Assembly (NCBI GenBank): GCA_963665185.2
Contig: CAXXPO010000018.1
Span: forward strand, 1 to 64,000
Source: G963665185 sp963665185
GTDB taxonomy: Bacteria; Desulfobacterota; Desulfovibrionia; Desulfovibrionales; Desulfovibrionaceae
Direction of reading: 5' to 3'
DNA: 64,000 nucleotides
The stretch's first letter is position 1. Each line of letters begins with the position of its first letter. Of the stretch, positions 63,973-64,000 are shown piece after piece. The notes beneath the pieces were generated by a model, which saw only the letters and a program-made list of their open reading frames with translations, had not been told where the DNA came from and did not search any database. Made by a program: the position numbers and the translations under genes.

Positions 63973-64000
63973 TTATATTGCAACTTATGAAGCGAGGAAG

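Noticed and set aside
1..64000. CRISPR array, prophage or integrated plasmid
   Set aside because: No regularly spaced repeats, no phage structural or integrase genes, and no attachment-site duplication were seen; the only mobile element is the IS3 copy.

Overview
The window looks like a piece of a Desulfovibrionaceae (sulfate-reducing Desulfobacterota) chromosome of moderately high GC. This rests on gene order and family content recalled from knowledge, not on a search: rimP-nusA-rnpM next to a sigma-54-type flagellar cluster flgF-G-A-H-I-J-N-K-L-csrA-fliW-flgM plus the small DVU0524-type protein; a six-gene Ech energy-converting [NiFe] hydrogenase; birA-pyc beside an oversized PEP synthase; and an ilvBN cluster.

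Layout. 1-2134 (minus): rimP, nusA and the start of rnpM, full of frameshifts. 2236-2311: tRNA-Gly(CCC). 2425-13386 (plus): flagellar rod, ring, hook-junction and regulator genes behind a clear sigma-54 promoter. 13546-14112: an AT-richer methyltransferase set between fliW and flgM. 14237-15162 (minus): flgM and a DVU0524-like gene. 15337-24192 (plus): nadK, a DUF89/ARMT1-like protein, an MltA-type lytic transglycosylase, a DUF4254 protein and a 1329-residue class I adenylate cyclase. 24250-28964 (minus): a metallo-beta-lactamase-fold hydrolase and a second, catalytically degenerate class I cyclase homologue. 29405-39077 (plus): cheV, birA, pyc, pps. 39292-44353: a periplasmic binding protein, a sodium/solute symporter with its small accessory protein, an IS3-family element and an acetamidase/formamidase. 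44555-46471 (minus): threonine aldolase and a membrane-anchored TPR protein. 46854-51974 (minus): echABCDEF. 52741-56847 (plus): four exported envelope proteins (LPP20-like, TPR/SLH lipoprotein, unknown, FecR-domain). 56863-63924: pgsA, tatA (minus), two uncharacterised genes, a HAD hydrolase, YggT, DivIVA-like, DUF167, YdcH/DUF465-like, ilvB and ilvN.

How the genes fit together. The flagellar block carries structural parts, the FlgN chaperone and three layers of control: sigma-54, the CsrA/FliW switch and the FlgM anti-sigma factor. BirA would biotinylate pyruvate carboxylase, which lies directly downstream of it; with PEP synthase this is an anaplerotic/gluconeogenic block. Ech couples H2/ferredoxin chemistry to ion translocation. 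The most unusual region is 20203-28964: two giant proteins with the same architecture (helical repeats, pentapeptide-like repeats, class I cyclase domain), one with an intact and one with a broken nucleotidyltransferase motif, convergent around a possible phosphohydrolase.

Quality note. At least nine genes carry frameshifts, concentrated in the first 6 kb. Several of them are genes a cell can hardly lose, and the intended proteins can be read by switching frame. I read these as sequence errors, not pseudogenes.
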